64,000 nucleotides of DNA from an uncultured Verrucomicrobiota bacterium (GCA_903838675.1 CAILZI010000141.1:1-64000); one strand, 5' to 3'. Positions 44,851 through 53,534 are shown, counted from the stretch's first letter. Notes: generated by a model from the letters alone, not told the origin. Numbers and translations: made by a program.

Positions 44851-46115
44851 CAAATCTTCACATCCCACCCCTTGCGGTACCCTTCCCGTCCCCAAAGCTT
44901 CATCGCCTCCGCGTTATCCAGCACCTTCCCGGTCTTCGGATCACACTTCACCACCGTATTCGTGCGGTAGGCCATGTTGCCCAGGTGGCACATCATGGTG
45001 CTCTTCTGGCCTTCCTCGATCGGGCTGTTGAGCTTCGCATTGCCACGGATGGCCTCAATGAAATTGCCCATGTGTGCGGGATCACCGCCACCAGCGCCTT
45101 TGCCCTTGCTCATCTCGACGCCCTTCAGGTCGTAGTTGATCCACGAATCACGGGCGATGGCCATGGTGCCGTTGTCGCCATAGAAGATCACTTCCGCCAG
45201 AGGCTTCTCCGCCGCACGTGCGTGGCAGCTGCTCTGTACCCACTCGCAGCCGGCATGGCCGAAATCATAGACCGCCGTGCCGGTGTCCGGCGTTTCCTGC
45301 GCGTCATTGTAAAAGTAGCGCCCGCCGTTGTAGGTGGTGCGCAGCGGGTACTCGCCCTTGAGGCCCCAGCGTAGGATGTCCAGCGTGTGGATGCCGTTGT
45401 TGCCCAGCTCGCCATTGCCCCAGTGCCAGAACCAATGCCAGTCATAGTGCGCCATCGATTTGAAATCGTGCTTCAAATCATCTGGCACCGGGCCCTGCCA
45501 CAGATTGTAGTCAATGTCCGGTGCCGCAGGCTTCTCGTTCGTGGCCACCGATTTGCGCGTGTTGTAGTAGAAGCCACGGCCAAAGTGAACGGGACCGATG
45601 GCACCGCCATGCAGCGCCTCGATCGCCTCCTTCATCCACGTGCGGCGCTGATTGCCCATCTGCACCAGACGGTCGTATTTTTTCGCTGCCGCCACGATCA
45701 TCTCCGCCTCATGCGCGTTCTGGCTGCCGGGCTTTTCCACATAGACGTGCTTGCCAGCCTGCAGGCACAGCAGCGCGGCCGGTGTGTGCCAGAAATTCGG
45801 CGTGGCGATGAAGACGGCATCCAGCGTCTTGTCATCCAGGATGGTGCGGAAATCTTTCACGCCCACGCAGGAAACCTTTTGTGTGTCATTGACGACCTTG
45901 AGGCCCGCTTCCAGGCGCTTCGGGTCCACTTCCGCCAGGTAGGCGATCTCCACGCCCGGAATTTTGAGCAGGGCCTGCACATGCTGCATGCCCCGCCCCA
46001 GCGCCACCACCGCCACTTTGACTTTCCTCCCGGCCTCATCCGCAGCGTAGAGTTTCGGAAGAGCGGAGACGGCGGCGAGCGCGGACGTTTGGTGGAAAAA
46101 AGTGCGGCGGTTCAT
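44850..46115 (-). CDS. Gfo/Idh/MocA family oxidoreductase with Tat-like signal
   Basis: A 421-residue NAD(P)-binding oxidoreductase. The N-terminus MNRRTFFHQTSALAAVSALP is a twin-arginine-like signal (R-R-T-F-F). The Rossmann motif is VKVAVVALGRGMQHVQAL, then EVDPKRLEAGLKVVND, DAVFIATPNFWHTPAALLC and the family hallmark HVYVEKPGSQNAHEAEMI. Export of Gfo/Idh/MocA enzymes is typical of PVC bacteria, where they often act on sugars. The substrate cannot be told. It is transcribed toward REP element E and divergently from bioB. Confidence 0.9.
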   Translation of the reverse strand: MNRRTFFHQTSALAAVSALPKLYAADEAGRKVKVAVVALGRGMQHVQALLKIPGVEIAYLAEVDPKRLEAGLKVVNDTQKVSCVGVKDFRTILDDKTLDAVFIATPNFWHTPAALLCLQAGKHVYVEKPGSQNAHEAEMIVAAAKKYDRLVQMGNQRRTWMKEAIEALHGGAIGPVHFGRGFYYNTRKSVATNEKPAAPDIDYNLWQGPVPDDLKHDFKSMAHYDWHWFWHWGNGELGNNGIHTLDILRWGLKGEYPLRTTYNGGRYFYNDAQETPDTGTAVYDFGHAGCEWVQSSCHARAAEKPLAEVIFYGDNGTMAIARDSWINYDLKGVEMSKGKGAGGGDPAHMGNFIEAIRGNAKLNSPIEEGQKSTMMCHLGNMAYRTNTVVKCDPKTGKVLDNAEAMKLWGREGYRKGWDVKI

Positions 46116-46245
46116 GTGAGTGAGACCAAATCGGTCGCGGGCGCGTCTCTCTTGCACACGAACGAGGACGCTACCCCTGCGGCCCCGTACTTTCCCCGTG
46201 CATCCGGCCCATTTTCGCCCACTATCCGGGCTGCCAATCTCCGCC

Positions 46246-47283
46246 ATGACCTTCGCCGAACTTCACCGCATCTATCACCAGCCCTTTTTCGATCTCCTCA
46301 AGCAGGCCCGCGCCGTGCATGACGAGCATTGGACCGGCAATGAGGTGCAGCTCTGCACCCTCCTCAGCATCAAGACCGGCGGTTGCAGCGAAGACTGCGG
46401 CTACTGCGCCCAGAGCGCCCGCTACAGCACCGGCCTGCAAAAGGAAAATCTCATGCCCAAGGAGCAGGTCATGGAGCGCGCCCTCGCCGCTCGTGCCAAC
46501 GGCTCCACCCGCTTTTGCATGGGCGCCGCCTGGAAAGGCGTGCGCAAAGGCACCCAGAAATTCGACCAGGTGCTCGACATCGTGCGCGACGTTTCCAAGC
46601 TCGGCATGGAAGTCTGCGTCACCCTCGGTGAACTCGGCGCGGATGAGGCCACCGATCTCAAGGAAGCCGGCGTCACGGCCTACAACCACAACGTGGACAC
46701 CTCCCCGGAGCATTACCCGAACATCGTCAGCACCCACACCTTTGACGACCGCCTGCGCACCATCCGCCACGCGCAGGATGCCGGGATGTCCGTCTGCTGC
46801 GGCGGCATCCTCGGCCTCGGCGAGACCATCGAAGACCGCCTGAAGATGCTGGAAGTCATCTCCAATTTCAATCCCCAGCCCGAGAGCATCCCGATCAACG
46901 CCCTCATGCCCATCAAAGGCACCCCGCTCGGCGACAACGAAGTCGTCGATTCCTTCGCCTTCGTCCGCATGATCGCCGTCACCCGCATCGCCGTGCCGAA
47001 GGCCAAGGTGCGCCTCAGCGCTGGCCGCACGAATCTCAGCCGCGAAGCCCAGGCCCTCGCCTACTTCGCCGGAGCCAACTCCATCTTCTACGGCGACAAA
47101 CTCCTCACCGCCGCCAACCCGCGCGCCAACGAGGACATGAAACTCCTCCGCGACCTCGGCCTCGCCCCCCAGGCTCCGAATCCAGAAATGGAAGCCCCCG
47201 AAGCGACCGAAGGCCGTCCGCTGATGCCCTGCTGCACCGAGGAGCACGCCTGTGAGTTGGAGAAGGCGAACGGGTGCTGCTAG
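46246..47283 (+). CDS. bioB: Biotin synthase
   Basis: Radical-SAM enzyme that inserts sulfur into dethiobiotin. The 345-residue protein has the cluster-binding GGCSEDCGYCAQSARYSTG with Cys47, Cys51 and Cys54. Following motifs are RFCMGAAWKGVRKG, VCVTLGEL, YNHNVDTSPEHYPNI, VCCGGILGLGET and RTNLSREAQALAYFAGANSIFYG, split here. The sacrificial-cluster cysteines and Arg are in place. Unusually, it extends into a Cys-rich tail (LMPCCTEEHACELEKANGCC) with five cysteines. Other biotin genes are absent from the window. The start at 46246 agrees with the family N-terminus. Confidence 0.96.
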   Translation: MTFAELHRIYHQPFFDLLKQARAVHDEHWTGNEVQLCTLLSIKTGGCSEDCGYCAQSARYSTGLQKENLMPKEQVMERALAARANGSTRFCMGAAWKGVRKGTQKFDQVLDIVRDVSKLGMEVCVTLGELGADEATDLKEAGVTAYNHNVDTSPEHYPNIVSTHTFDDRLRTIRHAQDAGMSVCCGGILGLGETIEDRLKMLEVISNFNPQPESIPINALMPIKGTPLGDNEVVDSFAFVRMIAVTRIAVPKAKVRLSAGRTNLSREAQALAYFAGANSIFYGDKLLTAANPRANEDMKLLRDLGLAPQAPNPEMEAPEATEGRPLMPCCTEEHACELEKANGCC

Positions 47284-47360
47284 CTTTTTTCGGCTAACCA
47301 TTGGTTATAGGTGCCGCTGCTCCCGTTTCTAATCCACAAAAGGGTGAATCTACGCTGAGG

Positions 47361-47831
47361 TTATTGTCTGCGCAAAGCCTCCGCTCGAGACACAGTCATC
47401 CAGTAATGATCCCGCATAGGGCATCCCAGCCCTGTGCGAAAATCACGACGCTTTGCATAATGAAGCACGCCGAAAATCCTGATGAAAGCATGCTTGTGCG
47501 CTGATGAAGTGATCAGTGCCCGTCCAGAAAGCAGCTTATCATCTTCATCTTTAAAATACACGGCGGTGTGGTCGATGCATACGTACAATCCTTGTTTACC
47601 AACTCCAGCCTGACCGGAGAGGCACACTTGTTTCTCGATTTTTTCCTTTAGTTCGATTTTGGTTCGACAATCGAAGTACTCCTTTGGTGGCTCGTCTGTA
47701 CGAAATGGTGCACATGAGGAAATCAGAAAAGTTAATACTGATCCAGCGATTAGGCACCTCCCAACTCGTTTGGGAATGAAAGCCCCTGGCAGTTTCCTAC
47801 ACAGTCGGAATGACAATTCAGCCACATTCAT
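47361..47831 (-). CDS. Hypothetical lipoprotein
   Basis: A 156-residue protein with an internal lipobox (VLTFLISSC) at residues 32-40 after a basic N-terminal stretch, so the real start may be nearer to it. The rest has spaced cysteines (FDCRTKIELKEK, KQVCLSGQAG, YVCIDHTAVYF, TGLGCPMRDHYW) that could form disulfides. No family recognised. The region 47.3-48.8 kb is more A/T-rich than its neighbours and holds other accessory genes. Confidence 0.55.
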   Translation of the reverse strand: MNVAELSFRLCRKLPGAFIPKRVGRCLIAGSVLTFLISSCAPFRTDEPPKEYFDCRTKIELKEKIEKQVCLSGQAGVGKQGLYVCIDHTAVYFKDEDDKLLSGRALITSSAHKHAFIRIFGVLHYAKRRDFRTGLGCPMRDHYWMTVSRAEALRRQ

Positions 47832-47961
47832 AATTACATCATGACGTGACCAGCATCAGTTGTCATTCACTCGTTCACACCGCCGCATGATGCAGCGACT
47901 GCGCCCGCAATCCAGCGGCTCAGCCAATTGACCTTGGGTGCAAAAGAACTAATCTTCCCGC

Positions 47962-48171
47962 ATGCAAGCCGTCGAATTTACCACCACGCTTCACGGAGCC
48001 GCCAGTTTTCCGATTCCGGGAAACATCGCGGCTCAGCTCCCCAAGAGCGGTATCGCGCGTGTCATTGTGCTGACGAACTCAGACGATGATACCGAGTGGC
48101 AGACGGCAGCCTACGACCAGTTTCTGAAGGACGATTCGGAAGAAGACGCCGTGTACGAAGCTCTCGCGTAA
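47962..48171 (+). CDS. Antitoxin-like protein (orphan, MazF/PemK-type module)
   Basis: A 69-residue protein: MQAVEFTTTLHGAASFPIPG, NIAAQLPKSGIARVIVLTN and WQTAAYDQFLKDDSEEDAVYEAL. The swapped-hairpin-like N-terminal half and acidic C-terminal D-S-E-E-D-A-V-Y-E segment resemble antitoxins that precede PemK/MazF toxins, from memory of such modules. The toxin gene should begin just after, and a 7-codon relic does begin 2 bases downstream of the stop. It is an orphan antitoxin. Confidence 0.65.
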   Translation: MQAVEFTTTLHGAASFPIPGNIAAQLPKSGIARVIVLTNSDDDTEWQTAAYDQFLKDDSEEDAVYEALA

Positions 48172-48172
48172 C

Positions 48173-48196
48173 ATGTTTGGCGAGATCCAGCTTTGA
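48173..48196 (+). pseudogene. Relic of a toxin gene start
   Basis: ATG at 48173 reads MFGEIQL and stops at 48196. M-x-x-G-E-I-x-L is a common beginning of PemK/MazF-like toxins. With only seven codons this is suggestive, not secure; the support is mainly its position directly after the antitoxin. Confidence 0.35.
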
Positions 48197-48207
48197 GCGG
48201 GCTTAAA

Positions 48208-48387
48208 CTATGCTTTCACAACCTTGGCGCTGCTGCCAGAGGTCTCCGCGCCAGTCGCCTGTTTCATCAAGCGGGCATAGTGCGCCAATCGTTCTGTGCG
48301 GCTCATCGCGTCCAGCTTGCGGCTGGTGCTCTCGCGCCATTGACGGGAGGCATGGACGGCATCAAAGGCTTTCGGTGGTGTTGCCAT
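48208..48387 (-). CDS. Small antitoxin-like protein overlapping the PIN gene
   Basis: A 59-residue gene read from the minus strand starting at 48387: MATPPKAFDAVHASRQWRES, TSRKLDAMSRTERLAHYARL and a tail ending SSAKVVKA. It starts 26 bases inside the 3' end of the PIN gene, so the two are translationally coupled. Many PIN-domain loci have a short partner of this kind (F-D-x-V, then a R-x-x-x-x-x-L-x-x-M-S segment) placed downstream, reversing the usual antitoxin-first order. That supports its being the antitoxin. Confidence 0.6.
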   Translation of the reverse strand: MATPPKAFDAVHASRQWRESTSRKLDAMSRTERLAHYARLMKQATGAETSGSSAKVVKA

Positions 48388-48838
48388 AGATCAATTGGAG
48401 TGGGTTGATAATACGTACAGGCGGGTAACCCTGCAACAAGTTGACCGCATTAAATCCGGCCTCCCGCTGGACGTTGACAAGGTGTTTGAAATTCCAGCTA
48501 ACGAGATAGTCCATACGGGAAACCGCCACGACGGCTACATGCCGGGCATCATCGGTGTATTTGGGGCTCACCACCGCAGCTTTCAGATAAGCCTCGGCCA
48601 GATCTTCCATCTCTTCCGTCACCATCAGCAGGCTCGATGAATCGGCGAATGTGCGATGAAACAGCTCACGCACTTCGTCAGGAGCATGAGTGATTTCATC
48701 GAATGCAATGACGGAGGTTTGGAAATGAAACTGGCCATCATCCCGCAGCCGCCAAAGTTCCTGTGTGGCGTCTTTCCATTCGTCATCGAAGTAGCCGCCG
48801 ATGACCGAGGTATCAAGATACAGAGTGGGCACATGCAT
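48362..48838 (-). CDS. PIN-domain ribonuclease (VapC-like toxin)
   Basis: A 158-residue PIN-domain protein. The first catalytic Asp is in TLYLDTSVIGGYFDD, a conserved acidic Glu in AFDEITHAPDEV, and the second pair of Asp residues in KYTDDARHVAVVAVSRMDYLVSWNFKHLVN (listed by its ends). These residues bind Mg2+ for RNA cleavage. Size and motif order suit a type II toxin of the VapC type. The small gene overlapping its 3' end is the likely antitoxin. Confidence 0.85.
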   Translation of the reverse strand: MHVPTLYLDTSVIGGYFDDEWKDATQELWRLRDDGQFHFQTSVIAFDEITHAPDEVRELFHRTFADSSSLLMVTEEMEDLAEAYLKAAVVSPKYTDDARHVAVVAVSRMDYLVSWNFKHLVNVQREAGFNAVNLLQGYPPVRIINPLQLIYGNTTESL

Positions 48839-48882
48839 GCGCTAAACCATGGCATGAACTTGGGCCATTGTCCTGCGTTCAT

Positions 48883-49641
48883 TCACACCGCCGCCTTCAG
48901 CAGCCTCGCCAGATACATCCCCGCCGTCTTCCCCACCTCCACCACCTCCGCGTGATGCAGCGTCTGCGCCCGCAGGCCGGCGGCCCAGTTGGTGAGCATG
49001 GAAATGCCCGCCACTTCCATCCCCAGAGCACGCGCCTGAATGGCCTCAGCCACCGTGGACATGCCCACGGCATCTGCACCCAGCGTGCGCAGCATGCGAA
49101 TCTCCGCAGGTGTTTCATACTGCGGGCCGAGGAGCCCTGCATACACGCCCGCATGCAGCTTCAAACCGATCTCCAAGCTCGCCGCGTGAAACTTCTCACA
49201 CCACGTCCGCGAATAGACCTCGCTCATGTCATGGAAGTTTGGCCCACCGAGCAGCGGCGTGGTGCCCTGAAGATTGATGTGATCTGTGATGAGCATCAGT
49301 CCGCCTACATGAAAGTTCTCATGGATCGCCCCCGCCGCATTCGTGAGCACCACGCGTTTCACGCCGATCTCATGCATGAAGCGGATGCTCGCCGCGACCT
49401 CATGCGCCGTGAGGCCCTCATACAAATGCCGCCGTCCTTGCGCGAGCAGGATGGGCTTGCCGTGATGCTGCGCCAAGACAAAGCGCCCCGCATGCCCCGG
49501 CACCGTGGAAGCGCTCAGTCCAGGCACCTCGCCAAACGCGACTTCACTTTCGATTCCAAACGCCTCCGCCACGGCTCCAAGACCGGAACCCAGTACAATC
49601 GCAGTTTCAGGACGGGCGTTTTGAAGAGCGGTGAGTGACAT
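48883..49641 (-). CDS. Purine nucleoside phosphorylase
   Basis: A 252-residue enzyme of the trimeric PNP/MTAP family (PunA-like) that cleaves purine nucleosides with phosphate. Signatures: TAIVLGSGLGAVAEAF (phosphate loop), VPGHAGRFVLAQH, GRRHLYEGLTAHEV (catalytic His), VLTNAAGAIHENF, LITDHINLQGTTPL and GPQYETPAEIRMLRTLGADAVGMSTVAEA, given split. The last contains the Met-Ser-Thr of the substrate pocket. The start at 49641 (MSLTALQ) is preferred. It is followed on the same strand by nothing closely linked. Confidence 0.93.
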   Translation of the reverse strand: MSLTALQNARPETAIVLGSGLGAVAEAFGIESEVAFGEVPGLSASTVPGHAGRFVLAQHHGKPILLAQGRRHLYEGLTAHEVAASIRFMHEIGVKRVVLTNAAGAIHENFHVGGLMLITDHINLQGTTPLLGGPNFHDMSEVYSRTWCEKFHAASLEIGLKLHAGVYAGLLGPQYETPAEIRMLRTLGADAVGMSTVAEAIQARALGMEVAGISMLTNWAAGLRAQTLHHAEVVEVGKTAGMYLARLLKAAV

Positions 49642-49731
49642 GGGCGTGAGCAAAGTGGTCCGCACAGTCCCCTGTGCGGTCGGCCGAACGTCTCCTGACG
49701 TTCAAACCCGCACATAAAACAGCGCATGCCA

Positions 49732-50670
49732 CTATCTGGCGGCAATGCGCTCCTTCAACTCCTGATACAACCTCTCCACCTGTGGCATTTCGATCCCCGC
49801 TGCCTTCGCCTGGCGCACCGGCTCGCCCCAGATCGCCTCCAGCTCCACCTCGCTGCCCGCCATAAAATCAATGAGGCTGCTCGGCTTGTACGCAGACATG
49901 GTACGCGTGCGCTCGATCATGTCATCGATGAGCGACAGCGGAATCGCATGTCCGAGCCGCCCTGCGGTCTCGATGATTTCACTCATCAGATCACGAACGC
50001 GCTGTTCCAAAACCGGATCAGCCAGAATCGTCGCCGTGTCTTTGCCGCCCGCCGCAATCGAAAGCCCATTGAAGGGAATATTCCACACCAGCTTCTTCCA
50101 CCGCGCCGCAATCAAACTGGGCTCCACCCGGCACTCGATGCCACAGCGCCGGAACTCCGCTGCAAGCGCTTCCGTGCGCACCTGCGGCGCACCACTGTGC
50201 TCGCCCAGCGCAATCTGCCCCTGCGCGATGTGATGAATCACCCCCGGAGCAATCCGGTTGATGCACACAAAGCACAGTCCGCCCAGCACATGCGCAGAGC
50301 CAAAGTGCCGCGCCAGAAAATCATCGCTGCCCAGCCCGTTTTGCAGCGTCAGGATCATCGACTTTTTGTGCAGCAGCGGCGGCAGCAGTTCCAGCAGCGC
50401 CTCATTCGCCGTCGCCTTCATCGCGATGATCACCAGATCGCACTCCCCGATCTCCGCCGTGCTGCGGTGGCAGTTCACCTTTGGCAAATGGAAGCCGCCT
50501 AGAGGGCTGCTGATCTTGAGCCCATGCTGTTTCACCTTCTCATAATCCGAGCGCATGAGAAAATGCACGTCATTCCCATGCTGCGCCAGCCGCCCGCCAT
50601 AGTAGCAGCCGACTGCGCCGGAGCCGATGATGGCGATGCGTCGTTTGGGTTCTTCGACCATTGGTGCCAT
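49732..50670 (-). CDS. 2-dehydropantoate 2-reductase family protein
   Basis: A 312-residue NADPH-dependent ketopantoate reductase-like protein (PanE family), acting in pantothenate and CoA synthesis. The Rossmann motif is RIAIIGSGAVGCYYGGRLAQ. The middle has LVIIAMKATANEALL, and the catalytic Lys region is AARWKKLVWNIPFNGLS. The C-terminal SLIDDMIERTRTMSAYKPSSLIDFMAGSEVE is typical (split over residues 235-265). The ATG at 50670 overlaps the TAA of the small gene before it as TAATG, so the start is fixed by coupling. PanE-like proteins include paralogues of other specificity. Confidence 0.88.
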   Translation of the reverse strand: MAPMVEEPKRRIAIIGSGAVGCYYGGRLAQHGNDVHFLMRSDYEKVKQHGLKISSPLGGFHLPKVNCHRSTAEIGECDLVIIAMKATANEALLELLPPLLHKKSMILTLQNGLGSDDFLARHFGSAHVLGGLCFVCINRIAPGVIHHIAQGQIALGEHSGAPQVRTEALAAEFRRCGIECRVEPSLIAARWKKLVWNIPFNGLSIAAGGKDTATILADPVLEQRVRDLMSEIIETAGRLGHAIPLSLIDDMIERTRTMSAYKPSSLIDFMAGSEVELEAIWGEPVRQAKAAGIEMPQVERLYQELKERIAAR

Positions 50671-50849
50671 TAGCGTGGCAGGTGAAATTTCTTCCCGGCA
50701 TCCAACTCCGCCATGCGTCGGGTCATCTCTTTTTTCCACGCCGGAGATTCTTGTTTAAGCCTGTGAAGGAAAGCAGCCACCTCCTGCCGCTGCTTTGCGC
50801 TCATTCTCACAAGTTGCTGCTTCAACTGAAGCATGGCTTCTGCATTCAT
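50670..50849 (-). CDS. Small antitoxin-like protein coupled to the PanE-like gene
   Basis: A 59-residue gene from 50849: MNAEAMLQLKQQLVRMSAKQ, RQEVAAFLHRLKQESPAWKK and EMTRRMAELDAGKKFHLPR. The R-x-E-V-A-x-F-L segment and trailing A-E-L-D-A-G-K-K-F resemble addiction-module antitoxins. No toxin lies next to it; its stop overlaps the start of the PanE-like gene as TAATG. Its role beside panE is unknown, and it may be another orphan. Confidence 0.5.
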   Translation of the reverse strand: MNAEAMLQLKQQLVRMSAKQRQEVAAFLHRLKQESPAWKKEMTRRMAELDAGKKFHLPR

Positions 50850-50908
50850 TCGTCACGAATGAACGGGAATAGGTACAATTCAACGGGCGAGAGAAGGCGG
50901 GTGGTTCT

Positions 50909-50970
50909 TGATCCCGGAGGGATCAGAGAAGTTAGCCAGGGGTAAGCGAGGCACGAGCGCCACCCCTGGA
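50909..50970. repeat. Paired-palindrome intergenic repeat
   Basis: GATCCC-GGAG-GGATC at 50910-50924 followed by CCAGGGGT at 50936-50943 and ACCCCTGG at 50962-50969. This double palindrome is a dispersed repeat type that I believe is frequent in Planctomycetes and Verrucomicrobia; not checked. The gap 50850-51068 holds no gene. Confidence 0.5.
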
Positions 50971-51068
50971 CCATGCACATCACTCCTCCTGCTCAAGGGC
51001 GCATGCCGGAGGTATGCGAGAAACGTTCGCACACCCAGCGATCACATTAAGACCAAGAAACCCAGCCC

Positions 51069-53534
51069 TCACTTCACCATCAAATAATGCCGCGTCTTGC
51101 CATGCCTCTGCTTGTTCGTCAGCGGCGGCAGATCCAGATGGAAGAAGTGGCGCAGGGTCTTGGTGTGGTGCTTGAGCGTCTGCTTCGCAGCTTCCTTCAG
51201 CTCCTTCCAGCGCCGCCACGAATGATCCGGTGCATGGGTGATGTGCCTCAGCAAACTCAGCCATTCCACATAAGCGCGGGAGATGTCACCTTCGGCAATG
51301 CCCGCCTTCAAATCCTGCGCACCGGGCTGCTCGGGATGCAGCAGAGCATCAAGCAGTTCCGCCGCGCCTTCGCCATAGTCATCCGGAAGACCGTTCTCAA
51401 GATAGCCGTGATGATTCACGAAACCGTAGGTGCCGCGACACACCGCCGCGAGGCGTTCGGAACCGCAATCGAGTGGCAGATCAAACTTGGAGCCGCTGCG
51501 CAGGTTCGCCAGGTGATGCACCAGATCATCCGCAGGATAGCTTTCGTCTTCCAGCGCCGCCACAATCGCCAGCCCTTCACCATGCTGGAAGAAGCTGAAG
51601 ATTTCACCACGCCGCGTCGGCACGCCTTCGGCATCGATCAGGCCAAGTGTGCGCCACGCATGAATCGGTGATCCGCCACGTGGCTCGCGATCGGTCGTGG
51701 CCGTTTCGGCCATGTGCACCCCAGTTGCATTCTGCACCACGATGCTGCGTTCCTGCGGCTCGAAGAGCAGCCTGCCATGACCATCCTCGTAGGCCATCAC
51801 TTCGATGGGCGCGAGATCAAAGCACGCAAAGATCAGGTTCTCCTTCGTCACGGTGCCGATGAATTCGGGAGCCACGTCTTGGATGACGTCTTCCGCATGC
51901 GCGAGGATGGCCTTCGCGAGTTCCCCCGCATGCAGCACGGTGATTTCTTCCAGCGGTATCGTTTCCGCTTTGCGCGGCAGTTTGAGCAGACGACGAATCG
52001 ACTTTGTCGGCTTCACGTCTTCCCCCACCGGCGTGCCGAGGCTGATTTCGACACCGTAGGTCACTTCTTTCTCATGGCGGATTTTCCCCACGCGGCCGAT
52101 GCCGTGCGCGAACTTCGCCGCAAAGGCCGGAACCGTGAGCAACGCATGCACGCGGCTCAGGGGCACGCGTTGCAGCGCATGGCGGTGCTTGCGCTCCCAT
52201 TCGCCGTACGAGTTCAGGATCTGCTTCTCCGTGGCTTCGAGGCCGAAGAGCGCCTTCGCATTCTCATGCTGCGGATGCACCACGTTCGGCTCCAGCTCCT
52301 CCAGCCCCAGCAACGGCGGTACTTTGGCAAACAACCTTCCCGCAAAACGGGTGGCTGCCTCGAAAGGATTCTCCTGCCGCAGCGCGGCGTGCTTCATCAC
52401 GCGCAAAAAGATCGGCCACGCAAGCAGGGTGCTGCGGTGCAGCCGCGCAGGCCGCGCATCAAAGATGGAAGGGCTGTCGCGGCTGGTGATCACATGGCCC
52501 TTGTCATCGAGTCCACGTCTTCCTGCGCGGCCATACATCTGCAGCAGTTCATCAGGTGCGAGTTTGTGCTCGCTCTTCCCATCATGAAACGTCGTGCCGG
52601 CCACATGCACGCTGCGCACGGAGAAATTGATGCCCGCCGCAAGACCCATCGTCGCTGCAATGACACGGAGCTGTCCCGCTTTCGCTAGCGGCTCGATCAC
52701 GCCTGCTCGCGCGCCATACGAAAGCCCGCTGTGGTGAAAGGCCACTCTCTTTTCCAGCAGCGTGGCCAGATCCTTGCCGCACACTGCACGCTGCTCTGCG
52801 GTGAGTTCCAGGGGATCGCCCATCGGCAGATCGGCGGCGAGTCTGCGTGCAATCGACTCCGCTTCCTTGCGGCGCGGCGCGAAGATCAGCAGCGGCGCGA
52901 GATCAGCGATCATCACCGCCGCAGCAAAGCGCGGCCAGTAGTTCTCAAACTGCCTTTGTCTTTGTGGCAGCGTCTCCATTGGCACTTCTTCCAGTGGCAC
53001 GGGTCGCTCACGCGTCATCACCACTTCCGCCTTGCGTCCCAGACTCACCAGCCACGCCGCAACATCTTCAGGATTGGCCACGGAACCGCTCAGCAGCAGC
53101 AACCGCGTGTCCTGCGACGCCAGAGCGATGGCAGCTTCGTAGTTGGCTCCCCGCGAGTGGTCTGAGATCATCTGATACTCGTCGATCACCAGCAACGCCG
53201 GACCTTCGCCGCGTACAAGCCGCTCGATCTGCGTCTCCAGCGTGGCGACAACGACGGGCGCGTCCACATTCTCCGCGATGTCACCCGTGGCGATGCCCAC
53301 ATTCCACTTCGCCTCTTTCCACTCGGCGTACTTGTCATTCGCCAGTGCCCGCGTCGGCACCGTGTAGATCGCTGGACCCTGCAAATGACGCCCCTGATGC
53401 AGCAGCTCAAAGATGTACGTCTTTCCTGCTCCTGTTGGCGCACTGACGACCACATCGCACCCCGAACGCAGCAAATTCACCGCCTGGTGCTGCCAGGGAT
53501 CGGGGAGCTTGAGTTGGTTGAGAGAGGGGAGCAT
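51069..53534 (-). CDS. Ski2-like DEAD/DEAH-box helicase
   Basis: An 821-residue superfamily 2 helicase. The start at 53534 (MLPSLNQLKLPDPWQHQAVN) precedes the Q-motif. Walker A is SAPTGAGKTYIFELL, motif Ia YTVPTRALANDKYAEW, and motif II is an unusual D-E-Y-Q in LVIDEYQMISDH. Motif III is SGSVANPEDVA, and motifs V and VI appear as VIAATMGLAAGINF and QMYGRAGRRGLDDKG. The N-terminal third, winged-helix and long C-terminal region recall Ski2/Mtr4/Hel308-type RNA or DNA helicases. Its substrate in bacteria is unknown. It ends in the repeat-containing gap and is not in an obvious operon. Confidence 0.9.
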   Translation of the reverse strand: MLPSLNQLKLPDPWQHQAVNLLRSGCDVVVSAPTGAGKTYIFELLHQGRHLQGPAIYTVPTRALANDKYAEWKEAKWNVGIATGDIAENVDAPVVVATLETQIERLVRGEGPALLVIDEYQMISDHSRGANYEAAIALASQDTRLLLLSGSVANPEDVAAWLVSLGRKAEVVMTRERPVPLEEVPMETLPQRQRQFENYWPRFAAAVMIADLAPLLIFAPRRKEAESIARRLAADLPMGDPLELTAEQRAVCGKDLATLLEKRVAFHHSGLSYGARAGVIEPLAKAGQLRVIAATMGLAAGINFSVRSVHVAGTTFHDGKSEHKLAPDELLQMYGRAGRRGLDDKGHVITSRDSPSIFDARPARLHRSTLLAWPIFLRVMKHAALRQENPFEAATRFAGRLFAKVPPLLGLEELEPNVVHPQHENAKALFGLEATEKQILNSYGEWERKHRHALQRVPLSRVHALLTVPAFAAKFAHGIGRVGKIRHEKEVTYGVEISLGTPVGEDVKPTKSIRRLLKLPRKAETIPLEEITVLHAGELAKAILAHAEDVIQDVAPEFIGTVTKENLIFACFDLAPIEVMAYEDGHGRLLFEPQERSIVVQNATGVHMAETATTDREPRGGSPIHAWRTLGLIDAEGVPTRRGEIFSFFQHGEGLAIVAALEDESYPADDLVHHLANLRSGSKFDLPLDCGSERLAAVCRGTYGFVNHHGYLENGLPDDYGEGAAELLDALLHPEQPGAQDLKAGIAEGDISRAYVEWLSLLRHITHAPDHSWRRWKELKEAAKQTLKHHTKTLRHFFHLDLPPLTNKQRHGKTRHYLMVK

